Below, one piece after another: positions 21,323 to 32,157 of a stretch of DNA of 64,000 nt. The first letter of the stretch is position 1. Each line of letters opens with the position of its first letter. The position numbers were made by a program, and so were the translations under genes. Source of the stretch: Bradyrhizobium cajani. Lineage in GTDB: Bacteria; Pseudomonadota; Alphaproteobacteria; Rhizobiales; Xanthobacteraceae. A model generated the notes under the pieces. The model was not told where the DNA came from. It worked only from the letters and a program-made list of their open reading frames with translations, and ran no database searches. Location: the NCBI RefSeq assembly GCF_009759665.1, contig NZ_WQNE01000010.1, forward strand, positions 62,001-126,000. Direction: 5' to 3'.

Positions 21323-24091
21323 CTACTCCGCCGCGTCGCGCATCTCGACGCGCTCGGCTCTCGCCGCGCAGAACTTGAACTCCGGGATCTTGCCGAACGG
21401 ATCGAGCGCCGGATTGGTCAACAGGTTCGCCGCCGCTTCCGCGTAGCAGAACGGCATGAATACCATGTTCTCCGGCACGTCGCGGTCGGAGCGGACCTTG
21501 ACCTCGACGGCGCCGCGGCGGGTCTCCAGGCGAATGAAGTCGCCGGGCGCGAGCTTCTTCCTGCGCATGTCCTTCGGCGACATGAAGGCGACCGCCTCCG
21601 GCTCGATCTGATCGAGCACCTGGGCGCGGCGGGTCATCGACCCGGTGTGCCAATGCTCGAGCACGCGGCCGGTCGACAGCACCATCGGATATTCGGCGTC
21701 CGGCAATTCATCCGGCGGGATGACCTTGGCCGGCACGATCTTGCCGCGGCCGCTCGCGGTCGGGAAGCCCGTGGTGAAGATGATCTCGTTGCCGGGCTTG
21801 TCCGGATCGTCCACGGGATAGGTGACCGCACCTTCGCGCACGAGCCGCTCCCAGGTGATGTTCTTCAGCGACGGCATCAGCTGCGCCATCTCGGTGAAGA
21901 CGTCGCCGGGACCGGCATAGTTCCAGGGCAGGCCCATGCGCTTGCCGATCTCCTGGATGATCCAGAGATCCTGCCGCGCATCACCCGGCGGCTTGATCAC
22001 CTGGCGCGCGAGCTGCACGCGGCGATCGGTGTTGGTGAAGGAGCCTTCCTTCTCCGCGAAGGCCGAGGCCGGCAGGATGACGTCGGCGTGGAAGGCGGTC
22101 TCGGTGACGAAGAGATCCTGCACCACGAGATGATCGAGCATCGCCAGCGCGTGGCGCGCATGCTGGAGATCGGGATCGGACATCGCGGGGTTCTCGCCCT
22201 CGATATACATGCCCTTGATCTCGCCGGCATGGATCGCGTTCATGATCTCGACCACGGTCAGGCCGCGGACGGGATCGAGATCCTGCTGCCAGAGCTTCTC
22301 GAAAGCGCCACGCATGTCGTCGCGTCCGACCGGCTGATAGTCCGGCAGGAACATCGGGATCAGGCCGGCGTCGGAGGCACCCTGCACGTTGTTCTGGCCG
22401 CGCAGCGGATGCAGGCCGGTGCCGGGACGGCCGACTTGGCCGGTGATCAGCGCCAGCGCGATCAGGCAGCGCGCATTGTCGGTGCCGTGGACGTGCTGGC
22501 TGATGCCCATGCCCCAGAAGATGATCGACGATTTCGCGCGGGCATAGGTCCGCGCAACTTCGCGGAGCGTCTGCGCCGGGACGCCGCAGATCGGCTCCAT
22601 CTTCTCCGGCGTGAACTCCTTGATCTTCTCCTTGAGGTCCTCGAAGCCTTCGGTGTAGCCGGCGATATACTGGTCGTCGGTCAGCCCTTCGGTGATGATC
22701 GTGTTGATCATCGCGTTCAGCATGGCGACGTCGGAGCCGGGCTTGAACTGAAGATGCTTGGTCGCATGGCGCGACAGCGACTGGCGGCGCGGGTCCATGA
22801 CGAACAGCTTTGCGCCATTCTGCTTGACCGCGTTCTTGATGAAGGTCGCGGCGACCGGATGGTTCACGGTCGGGTTGGCGCCGATCACGACGATGACTTC
22901 GGCATCCATCGCCGCTGAGAACGGCGCCGACACCGCGCCCGAGCTCAGGCCTTCGAACAGCGCCGCCACCGAGGAGGCGTGGCACAGCCGGGTGCAATGG
23001 TCGACATTGTTGGAGCCGAAGCCGGTGCGCACCAGCTTCTGGAACAGGTAGGCCTCTTCGTTCGATCCCTTCGCCGAGCCGAAGCCCGCGAGCGCCTTCA
23101 CGCCCTTCTCCTCGCGGATCTTGACGAGGCCCTTGGCCGCGATATCGAGCGCTTCGTCCCAGCTCGCTTCACGGAAATGCGTGAAGGGATTGGCCGGATC
23201 GACCTGGTCGTTGGCATCCTTCTTCGCATTCGGCAGCCGCACCAGCGGCTTGGTCAGGCGGTGCGGATGGTGGATGTAGTCGAAGCCGAAGCGGCCCTTG
23301 ACGCAGAGGCGATTGTGATTGGCGGGGCCGTCGCGGCCCTCGGCATAGATCACCTTCTCGTCCTTGACCTCGTAGGTCACCTGGCAGCCGACGCCGCAGA
23401 ACGGGCAGAGCGAATCCACCTTTCTGTCGGCATAGGTGACGCGGGTCTGCTTGTCGTCGAGCATCACGGCCGGCATCAACGCGCCGGTCGGGCAGGCCTG
23501 CACGCATTCGCCGCAGGCGACGCAGGTGGACTCGCCCATGGGATCGTCGAAGTCGAACACGATCTTGGCGCCGTGATTGCGGTAGGCCATGCCGATGACG
23601 TCGTTGACCTGAACCTCGCGGCAGGCGCGCACGCACAGGCCGCACTGGATGCAGGCGTCGAGGTTGACGCGCATCGCCGGATGGCTGGCGTCGGTCGCCG
23701 AGCGCTCGGCGGCGGGGAAGCGGCTCTCGGTGACGCCGGTAGTTTCGGCCCAGTGCCAGAACTTCGAATCCGGATCGTGCGAGGTCTCGCGCGCCGGCTG
23801 ATCTGCGACCAGCAGCTCCATCACCATCTTCTGCGCGGCGACGGCGCGGGCACTCTCGGTCTTCACCTTCATGCCGACCGATGGCGTGCGCTTGCAGGAT
23901 GCGGCGAGCACGCGCTCGCCCTCGATCTCGACCATGCAGGCGCGGCAATTGCCGTCGGGGCGATAGTCGGGCGCGGGCGAATAGCACAGGTGCGGGATCT
24001 CGCGGCCCTGGCGCTGCGCCACCTGCCAGATCGTTTCGCCGGGCTTGGCCTCGACCTGCTTGCCGTCGAGCTCGAACGTAATCTTCGTCAT
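21323..24091 (-). CDS. fdsA: NAD-dependent formate dehydrogenase, alpha (Mo catalytic) subunit
   Basis: 922 residues. An N-terminal [2Fe-2S] domain has C36, C49, C52 and C66. Ferredoxin-type [4Fe-4S] motifs lie at about 147-200 (CIQCGLCVRAC, CVACGECVQAC), and another cluster motif at 229-236 (CPFCGVGC). The molybdopterin oxidoreductase domain follows. In HCTRLCHAS the likely Mo ligand is Cys370, followed by His371. A C-terminal dinucleotide-binding domain carries TGRVLEHWHTG. It oxidises formate to CO2 with bis-MGD. The start overlaps the fdsB stop by ATGA. Neither fdsC nor fdsD follows. FdhD and cofactor genes lie at 31.9-39 kb. Confidence 0.95.
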   Translation of the reverse strand: MTKITFELDGKQVEAKPGETIWQVAQRQGREIPHLCYSPAPDYRPDGNCRACMVEIEGERVLAASCKRTPSVGMKVKTESARAVAAQKMVMELLVADQPARETSHDPDSKFWHWAETTGVTESRFPAAERSATDASHPAMRVNLDACIQCGLCVRACREVQVNDVIGMAYRNHGAKIVFDFDDPMGESTCVACGECVQACPTGALMPAVMLDDKQTRVTYADRKVDSLCPFCGVGCQVTYEVKDEKVIYAEGRDGPANHNRLCVKGRFGFDYIHHPHRLTKPLVRLPNAKKDANDQVDPANPFTHFREASWDEALDIAAKGLVKIREEKGVKALAGFGSAKGSNEEAYLFQKLVRTGFGSNNVDHCTRLCHASSVAALFEGLSSGAVSAPFSAAMDAEVIVVIGANPTVNHPVAATFIKNAVKQNGAKLFVMDPRRQSLSRHATKHLQFKPGSDVAMLNAMINTIITEGLTDDQYIAGYTEGFEDLKEKIKEFTPEKMEPICGVPAQTLREVARTYARAKSSIIFWGMGISQHVHGTDNARCLIALALITGQVGRPGTGLHPLRGQNNVQGASDAGLIPMFLPDYQPVGRDDMRGAFEKLWQQDLDPVRGLTVVEIMNAIHAGEIKGMYIEGENPAMSDPDLQHARHALAMLDHLVVQDLFVTETAFHADVILPASAFAEKEGSFTNTDRRVQLARQVIKPPGDARQDLWIIQEIGKRMGLPWNYAGPGDVFTEMAQLMPSLKNITWERLVREGAVTYPVDDPDKPGNEIIFTTGFPTASGRGKIVPAKVIPPDELPDAEYPMVLSTGRVLEHWHTGSMTRRAQVLDQIEPEAVAFMSPKDMRRKKLAPGDFIRLETRRGAVEVKVRSDRDVPENMVFMPFCYAEAAANLLTNPALDPFGKIPEFKFCAARAERVEMRDAAE

Positions 24092-25794
24092 TCGGCCGCT
24101 TCCTGGAACTCATCAGGGAAATATTTGATCACGGAGGTCAGCGGATTCGACGCCGCCTGTCCGAGCCCGCAGATCGAGGCATCGCGCATCGCCTGGCTCA
24201 ATTCTTCCAGCAAAGCACGGTTCCAGACCGGCTTCTGCATCAGCAGTGCCGCCTTCTGGGTTCCGACGCGGCACGGCGTGCATTGGCCGCAGCTCTCGTC
24301 CTCGAAGAACTTCATCAGGTTGAGTGCCGCCGCGCGCACGCTGTCCTTCTGCGACAGGATCACGATCGCAGCCGAGCCGATGAAGCAGCCGTATTTCTCC
24401 AGCGTGCCGAAATCGAGCGGGATGTCGTCCATCGATGCCGGCAGGATGCCGCCGGACGCGCCGCCCGGAAGATACGCATAGAACTGATGGCCGTCGGCCA
24501 TGCCGCCGCAATATTCGTCGATCAGCTCGCGCACAGTGATGCCCGCCGGCGCGAGCTTCATGCCGGGATTCTTCACACGTCCCGACACCGAGAAGCTGCG
24601 CAGGCCGTGGCGCTCATGGCGGCCATTGCCCTTCCACCAGTCGGCACCCTTCTCGACGATGTCGCGCACCCACCACAGCGTCTCGATGTTGTTGATCAGC
24701 GTCGGCAGGCCGAACAGGCCGACCTGGAACGGATAAGGCGGCTTGTGCCGGGGCAGGCCGCGCTTGCCCTCGATGCTTTCGAGCAGCGAGGATTCCTCGC
24801 CGCAGATATAGGCGCCGGCGCCGCGGCGCATGTGCAGCGTCGGACCGCCCGCGGGAAGCTTTGCGATCTCACGTTCGAGAATTTCGCGCGAGGCCGGATA
24901 CTCGTCGCGCAGGTAGATGTAGACGTCAGAGGCCTGCACCACATGCGCACCGATCAGCATGCCCTCGATGAAGCGATGCGGATCGCTTTCGAGATAGACG
25001 CGATCCTTGAACGTGCCGGGCTCGCCCTCGTCGCCGTTGATCGCCATCAGCCGCGGTCCGGGTTCGCCCAGCACCGCGCGCCATTTGCGTCCCGTCGGGA
25101 AGCCGGCGCCGCCGAGGCCACGGAGCGAAGCGTCGTCGAGCGCCTTCAGCAGATCATCCTTCGAGAGGTCGCCGGAGCGCACCCGATTGAGCAGCTTGTA
25201 GCCGCCGCCGGCGACATAGGCGTCGTAGTCGACATAGTTGGGCAGATGCGCGTGGGTGTCGCCGGCCTTCGCGGCTGCCATGACATTGGCGACCGTGGCG
25301 TGGTCGACGAAGTTGTGACCGACTTCCGCCGCCGGCGCGGTATCGCAACGGCCGACACAGGGCGCGCGCACGACGCGGATGCCGGGGCCTGACGCGCTCT
25401 GCAAATCTTCGAGCAGCTTCTCGCCGCCCAGCATCGCGCAGGTCAGCGAATCACAGACGCGGATCGTCAGCGGCGCGATATCGGGCTCGCCCTCCTTCAC
25501 CACGTCGAAATGCGCGTAGAACGTTGCGGTCTCGAACACCTCCGCGAAGGCGAGCTTCATCTCGTCGGCGAGCGCGGCGAGATGCGCGGCCGAGATCTGG
25601 TGATATCTGTCCTGGATCAGGTGCAGATATTCGATCAGAAGATCGCGCCGCCGCGGCCTGTCGCCGAGCAGCTGCTCGATCTCGTGCGCGGCCGTGGGGT
25701 CGACCTGCCGACCCTTGGGCGTGGCTTTGGCTCGCTTCCGCCCCTCGCCCGGATGTTCGAACGGGCGGACCTGTTGCACGTCGTGGCTCATCAC
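24088..25794 (-). CDS. fdsB: Formate dehydrogenase fused gamma-beta (FdsG-FdsB) diaphorase subunit
   Basis: 568 residues. Residues ~35-185 are NuoE/FdsG-like, with [2Fe-2S] cysteines in CDSLTC and APCVGRCDTAP. Residues ~200-560 are NuoF/FdsB-like, with GLGGAGFPTGRKW, the FMN/NADH-binding GAYICGEESSLLESIEG, and the [4Fe-4S] motif ESCGQCTPCRVGT. Together they pass electrons from the alpha subunit to NAD+. In Rhodobacter and Cupriavidus the two are separate genes (fdsG, fdsB); here they are one chain. Two consecutive Met codons open the frame. It is the first gene of the operon, with a palindrome 44-62 bp upstream. Confidence 0.94.
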   Translation of the reverse strand: MMSHDVQQVRPFEHPGEGRKRAKATPKGRQVDPTAAHEIEQLLGDRPRRRDLLIEYLHLIQDRYHQISAAHLAALADEMKLAFAEVFETATFYAHFDVVKEGEPDIAPLTIRVCDSLTCAMLGGEKLLEDLQSASGPGIRVVRAPCVGRCDTAPAAEVGHNFVDHATVANVMAAAKAGDTHAHLPNYVDYDAYVAGGGYKLLNRVRSGDLSKDDLLKALDDASLRGLGGAGFPTGRKWRAVLGEPGPRLMAINGDEGEPGTFKDRVYLESDPHRFIEGMLIGAHVVQASDVYIYLRDEYPASREILEREIAKLPAGGPTLHMRRGAGAYICGEESSLLESIEGKRGLPRHKPPYPFQVGLFGLPTLINNIETLWWVRDIVEKGADWWKGNGRHERHGLRSFSVSGRVKNPGMKLAPAGITVRELIDEYCGGMADGHQFYAYLPGGASGGILPASMDDIPLDFGTLEKYGCFIGSAAIVILSQKDSVRAAALNLMKFFEDESCGQCTPCRVGTQKAALLMQKPVWNRALLEELSQAMRDASICGLGQAASNPLTSVIKYFPDEFQEAAE

Positions 25795-25837
25795 TGCGTC
25801 TCGTAGCCTTTCTTTAGAACTCGTCCAAGTCTAACCT

Positions 25838-25856
25838 TTGGCATACCAGATGCCAA
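25838..25856. promoter_or_regulatory. TTGGCAT-N5-ATGCCAA palindrome upstream of the fds operon
   Basis: Perfect seven-base arms lie 44-62 bp before the fdsB start, inside a locally AT-rich stretch (25800-25890). The geometry suits a LysR-type operator such as the one used by FdsR in related organisms. No fdsR gene is in the window, so the binder is unidentified. Confidence 0.55.
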
Positions 25857-25945
25857 GAAAATTCGTACGTTCCGATAAGCATTTAAGGGGCATGGAGCCG
25901 ACCGAGCTCCATACCCCCCTTGCGCGAATCGAATGAGGCGGCGCC

Positions 25946-26218
25946 TCAAGTCTTGTTCATGCACTCTTCGATGTAGAACCAGCGATCGTCGCCCGTTAGT
26001 CCCTTCGACTTCACGTCGGCGCGACAGGCTTTCAGCTTCGGTTTGTTGGCCGCCCACTTGGCCTTCATGTCCTTCGGCTTCTGCATGGTGAGCTTGACCT
26101 TGCCCGGCTTGGCCTCGGTCGTCGTGGCGGCAGCGGGCGCGGTCGCAGTCTGTGCCGATGCCGTGTGGAGGCCCGCGGCCAGCAGCATGGCGGCGAGGCA
26201 GATACGGGTGCGAAGCAT
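25946..26218 (-). CDS. Small exported protein, PsiF-like
   Basis: 90 residues. A signal peptide ends in TASAQ (about residue 22), followed by an Ala/Thr-rich linker. The C-terminal segment is lysine-rich with two cysteines (KACRADVKSKGLTGDDRWFYIEEC), resembling one PsiF repeat. The likely location is periplasmic. Function is unknown. It has the same orientation as the fds operon, about 150 bp upstream of it, and is probably transcribed separately. Confidence 0.75.
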   Translation of the reverse strand: MLRTRICLAAMLLAAGLHTASAQTATAPAAATTTEAKPGKVKLTMQKPKDMKAKWAANKPKLKACRADVKSKGLTGDDRWFYIEECMNKT

Positions 26219-26307
26219 AAGAATCCCCTAGATCCCATTCTTGATTTGAAAGGCGAGCATCGCGGGATGCAGAGCAAGCAGCATCCCGCGACGATGTGGG
26301 TTTGCGA

Positions 26308-27960
26308 TCAGAAGATCTTCACCGCGCTTTCGAGCGTCTTGTACACACCCCATGCCAGCGGAACACCGACGAAGGCCCAGAACAGCGCGGCCCTCGCATC
26401 CAGGCCGCCCTTGCCGATGCCGAAGGAGCCATACTGGATGCCGGCTGCGGTCTTGGCACTTGCAGCCTGAAGCTTGGCAACCTCTTCCGCGCTCATGTTC
26501 CACTTCGGATCGACCGGCTTGATCAGGTAGTTGCAGACCAGGCCCGCGATCAGCATGGCACACAGGATGTACATGGTGGTGTTGTAGAGCTGGTCACGCG
26601 GTACGCCGGCCGCGAGCTGGAACTCGCGGATGTAGTTCACCACGACCGGGCCGATGATGCCTGCGGTCGACCACGCCGTCAGCAGCCGGCCGTGAATGGC
26701 GCCGACGAACTGCGTGCCGAACATGTCGGCGAGATAGGCCGGCACGGTCGCGAAACCCCCGCCATACATCGACAGGATGATGCCGAAGCCGAGCACGAAC
26801 AGCAGCTTCGAGCCCATAGCCGCAAAGGTCGGCGCCAACGCATAGAGCACGATGCCGAGGATGAAGAACGTGTAGTAGGTGTTCTTGCGACCCATGAGGT
26901 CCGACATCGATGCCCAGAAGAACCGGCCGCCGATGTTGAACAATGACAGCAGACCGGCGAAGCCCGCAGCGATCGCAGCGATCGCGGCCTTCTGCTCAAC
27001 CGAAAGCTGGCTGAAGGTCAGCTCCGGATGCCCGATCAGCTTGCCCGCGAAGATCTCCTGGAGCATGGGCGAGGCCATGCCGATCACGCCGATACCTGCC
27101 GAGACGTTCAAGCAGAGCACCCACCAGATCAGCCAGAACTGCGGCGTCTTGTGCGCGTTGTTGAGGTGCACATGGTGCTCGGTGATCATCGACTTCTTCT
27201 GGCTCGGCGGGGTCCAGCCTTCGGGCTGCCAGCCGGCCGGAGTCACGCGATAGGCGAAGGCGCCGATCATCATGAAGACGAAGTAGATCACGCCCATCGT
27301 GACGAAGGTCTCCCAGACGCCGACGGAATTGGGCGTCTTGAAGTAGTTGATCAGGAGATTGGCCAGAGGCGCGCCGATCATGGCACCGCCGCCAAATCCC
27401 ATGATGGCCATGCCGGTCGCCATGCCGCGGCGATCCGGAAACCATTTGATCAAGGTCGACACCGGCGAGATGTAGCCGAGGCCGAGGCCGACGCCACCGA
27501 TCACGCCGGCGCCGAGCCACATGATCCAGAGCTGGTGGACGTAGACGCCGAAAGCACCGATCAGAAGACCGCCGCCCCAGCAGCAGGCGGCGACGACGCC
27601 TGCCTTGCGCGGACCGGCGCGCTCGAGCCAGCCGCCCCAGATCGCGGCGGAGACGCCGAGCAGAACGAAGAACAGCGTGTACATCCACCCGAGGCTCGCG
27701 ACCTTCCAGTCGCAAGTCGTGGTGAACAGTTCCTGCCACAACGAAATGTCCGGACAGGCCTTGCTCTGGCCGATACCGATGGCGCGCGACAGCGGCAGCC
27801 AGAACACCGAGAAGCCGTAGGCCATGCCGATGCAGAGATGGATGCACAGCGCTGCCGGCGGCACCAGCCAGCGATTGAAGCCGGCGGTCGCGATCGTGCG
27901 TTCACGATCGAGGAAGCCGGAAGCACCAGCCGGTGCAAGAACGGTATCGGCAGTCGTCAT
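26308..27960 (-). CDS. MFS antiporter of the oxalate/formate (OFA) family
   Basis: 550 residues with about 12 membrane helices. Family features include an early AYGFSVFWLPLSRA, RRGMATGMAIMGFGGGAMIG between helices 4 and 5, and GRFFWASMSDLMGRK in the central loop. OFA carriers such as OxlT exchange dicarboxylates for formate, so in this neighbourhood oxalate/formate exchange is plausible but not proved. The start is ATG 27960, preceded by a perfect GGAGGTGATACAT ribosome site. A sigma-54 promoter and two activator-type palindromes lie upstream, next to an NtrC-type regulator. Confidence 0.9.
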   Translation of the reverse strand: MTTADTVLAPAGASGFLDRERTIATAGFNRWLVPPAALCIHLCIGMAYGFSVFWLPLSRAIGIGQSKACPDISLWQELFTTTCDWKVASLGWMYTLFFVLLGVSAAIWGGWLERAGPRKAGVVAACCWGGGLLIGAFGVYVHQLWIMWLGAGVIGGVGLGLGYISPVSTLIKWFPDRRGMATGMAIMGFGGGAMIGAPLANLLINYFKTPNSVGVWETFVTMGVIYFVFMMIGAFAYRVTPAGWQPEGWTPPSQKKSMITEHHVHLNNAHKTPQFWLIWWVLCLNVSAGIGVIGMASPMLQEIFAGKLIGHPELTFSQLSVEQKAAIAAIAAGFAGLLSLFNIGGRFFWASMSDLMGRKNTYYTFFILGIVLYALAPTFAAMGSKLLFVLGFGIILSMYGGGFATVPAYLADMFGTQFVGAIHGRLLTAWSTAGIIGPVVVNYIREFQLAAGVPRDQLYNTTMYILCAMLIAGLVCNYLIKPVDPKWNMSAEEVAKLQAASAKTAAGIQYGSFGIGKGGLDARAALFWAFVGVPLAWGVYKTLESAVKIF

Positions 27961-28196
27961 ATGTATCACCTCCAAAGCGTGGCCTAGCCGGCACATCGGT
28001 TTGAGACCGGTCACGCGCGTGCCTGGCGGCCGCGCGTGACAGGTCGGACTTCATGCCGAAGTGGAATTGTCTGGCGCGCATCGCGTCATGTGCGCCGAGC
28101 AAGCAGCTGATCGCGGATGATGTCCCTTCGCCCGCAAGCAGCGTTGCCGTGACGGCTATTGCGCCCTCATCCCCCTCAACACCCTGTCTTGATATG

Positions 28197-28212
28197 AGCA
28201 ACGCGCGTGCCA
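28197..28212 (-). promoter_or_regulatory. Sigma-54 (-24/-12) promoter for the OFA transporter
   Basis: On the minus strand the sequence is TGGCACGCGCGTTGCT, an exact match to the consensus TGGCACG-N4-TTGCW. Transcription should start near 28185, leaving a ~225-base leader before the transporter ATG at 27960. The adjacent activator carries the GAFTGA loop needed to engage sigma-54. Confidence 0.85.
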
Positions 28213-28264
28213 GAAGTCGCGTCGTGACGATTCAATGACTTCCCGCAGCGCAATGTGCCGCGCC

Positions 28265-28299
28265 GGACAGAATGTCCTGAATCCTGGGACAAAATGTCC
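28265..28299. promoter_or_regulatory. Paired GGACA-N3-TGTCC enhancer sites
   Basis: GGACA-GAA-TGTCC lies at 28265-28277 and GGACA-AAA-TGTCC at 28287-28299. The spacing is 22 bp, two helical turns. Their centres are about 85 and 108 bp upstream of the predicted sigma-54 start, where enhancer-binding proteins sit. The likely binder is the NtrC-type regulator at 30319-31806. Confidence 0.8.
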
Positions 28300-28301
28300 A
28301 A

Positions 28302-30318
28302 TCAGGTCGCTTCCGGGAGCCACACCGTGAATATACTTCCGGAACCGACGCGGCTTTCGGCCGAGATCTGTCCGCCCTGGCGCTTGATCAGCGTCTGGCT
28401 GATGGAGAGGCCCAGCCCGGTGCCCTGCCGCCGTTTCGTGGTGTAGAAGGCGTCGAATATCTTTTCGATCACGTCGGTGCTCATGCCGATGCCGGTGTCG
28501 GCGACCTCGATGGCGACGCCTTGATGGCCGTCGCGCTCGACATCGAAAGAGCGGAGCGTCAGGGTTCCGCCGTCCGGCATGGCATGGATCGCGTTGACGA
28601 CGAGATTGACCAGCACCTGCTGCAGCTCGCTGCGGTTCATCAGCACGAACCGGCTGGCGCGGTCGTCCCTGACCACGGCGATCTCGGTCTTGTTCAGAAG
28701 ATGCTGCACCAGAGGCAGACAGTCGGAGATGACGCTGGCCGGCGCATGGCGCTCGACATAGCCGGCGTATTCCTCCGGCCTCGCGAACTGCAGCAGCTTG
28801 GTCACGATCTGGCTGATGCGGTGAATCTGCTCGTCGAGCAGGCGAAACTCGACCTTCGCCTTGTCGGCATCGGCCCCGAACACGCTGCGGATGACGTCGA
28901 GATTGCCCTGCATCACCGCGATCGGATTGTTGATCTCGTGCGCAACGCCGGCGGTGATCTCGCCAATCGCAGCCAGCTTCTCCGACATGATGAGCTGCTT
29001 GGTCGTTGCCTCGAGCTTGAGATTGGCGTGCTCGAGGTCCCGGGTGCGCTCCCGCACGCGGACGTTCAGATCCTCATTCCATTCCCGAAGCTGCCGGTCG
29101 CGCTCCTGAATCTGGTCGAGCAGGCTGTCGAGATGGACCGCGACGCGGCCGATCTCGTCACCCAGCACCGGCATCTTGGTGCGGGCGGACAGGTTCCCGC
29201 GCTCTACCTCGCTGATCGTCGCCGTGACGCGCTCCAGCGGCATGAAGATGGAGCTCGCCCAGCGCAGGAAGATCGGTACGGTCGCGGCGGTGATCGCGAT
29301 GAACGCTCCGATGATGATCACCAATGTCTGGTATTTGGCTTCGCTGAACGGCTTCTCCAGAAAGCCGACATAGAGCATGCCGACCCGCTTGCCATAACTG
29401 TCGACCAGCGGCTCGTAGGCGGAGATGTACCAGTCATTGACCACGAAAGCGCTGTCGAGCCAGGTGCGCCCCTCGCCAAGCACGGCCGAGCGCACCGCCG
29501 CCGACACGCGCGTGCCGAGCGCGCGCCGTCCCTCGAACAGACGGACGTTGGTCGATATCCGCACGTCGTCAAGGAACAGCGTCGCGGTGCCCTGGCTGCC
29601 CTCCGGCAGGCTCGCCGCGCGATAGACGAGATCATTGATCGTGTCGATGAATTCGAGATTCTGGTTGAGCAGTGTGCCGCCGACCAGCGCGGCTGCGCCG
29701 CCATCAGGTAGCATCGCCCGACTCGCCGCATGCACGACCATGCCGCGCGTCTCCGTGCTGCGGTCGGTCGGCACCGTGTTCGGGGTCGGCACGAGATCCA
29801 ATCGCGCGCGCTCAGCCAGGGCCGGCGAAATTGCGGCGAGCTCGTCATTGCCGAAAATGTCGACGCCCGTCGCAGGGACCTGGCCCGACAGCGCCGAGGT
29901 GATGATCGGCCAGTCACTTCTCGGTTGATGCTGCAGCGGCGGCGACGAGGCCAGAACGTCGCCGCGACCGTTGGTCAGATACAGGAAATCGAGTCCGATT
30001 TCCTTGCGGGTCTCGTCGAGCAGATCTCGTAGGGAGCCGCGCGCATCCGACGCCAGCACCTCGTGGAAGCGGGCCGATAGGCTGAGCGCCCGGAGCTGGA
30101 CGCCGGTCTTCTCCAGGATGCGGGCGAGATATTGGTGGGCGATGGTGAGGTCGCCGTTCACCTTGGAGATCAGGGTCGCATCGAATTTCGCGTTCCAGCG
30201 ATAGATCGCAACGCCGAGCAGGAGCGGCAGGATGACCAGCATCGGCAGCAGCGCGATGGCGAGCAGCCGGAAGCGGACGGAGCGTCCCCGCATGAGCTCG
30301 TCGCTGCGGCCGGCAGCA

Positions 30319-30326
<8 letters not shown>
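28302..30326 (-). CDS. Membrane sensor histidine kinase
   Basis: 674 residues. Membrane helices at about 20-42 and 305-327 flank a ~260-residue periplasmic double-Cache-like sensor region. A HAMP domain and coiled coil follow, then HisKA with phospho-acceptor His in AGVAHEINNPIAVMQGN and a HATPase with N box (NLVVNAIHAM), G1 box (VADTGIGM) and G2 (GTGLGLS). It should phosphorylate the NtrC-type partner encoded immediately upstream, whose stop it overlaps by 8 bp. The ligand is probably a small carboxylate, given the neighbouring transporter, but this is inference. The start MSDAAGRSDELM at 30326 was chosen because it lies just inside the partner's stop. Confidence 0.9.
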
Positions 30327-31806
<1,480 letters not shown>

Positions 31807-31876
31807 TGCAGCGAAACTCCGCCATTCCCCACGGGCGCAGCATAGTCAAACGCCGCTGCCGTGAATATTCGCCTTT

Positions 31877-32110
31877 CTACGGGGCGTCGCTCTTTTCGAC
31901 CAGGAACACGATGCGCGCCGCGTTGCGCTCGGTGATCTCGACCTTGTCGCCGGTCTCGCGAATCAGATTGGGGATATCGATCACCGAGAGGGGATCGGTG
32001 CAGTGAACTTCGAGCTGGTCCCCCGCCTTGAGCGGTTTAAGCGCCTTGCGCGTCTTGAGCGCCGGTAGCGGGCATTTCAGCCCGGTAAGATCGAGTGTCG
32101 TCCTGGTCAT
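31877..32110 (-). CDS. TusA-like sulfur-carrier protein
   Basis: 77 residues from MTRTTLDLTG at 32110. The conserved active cysteine lies in LKCPLPALKTRKAL, as in TusA/YeeD/SirA proteins, which relay persulfide sulfur. It is 47 bp downstream of moeA, on the same strand as moeA and mobB and close to fdhD. A role in delivering sulfur for the formate dehydrogenase cofactor (via FdhD) is therefore attractive, though tRNA thiolation is the alternative. Confidence 0.88.
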   Translation of the reverse strand: MTRTTLDLTGLKCPLPALKTRKALKPLKAGDQLEVHCTDPLSVIDIPNLIRETGDKVEITERNAARIVFLVEKSDAP

Positions 32111-32157
32111 CGCCGCACCATGGCGGGGCGGAGCGGCTGCGTCAACGCACGGAGACA

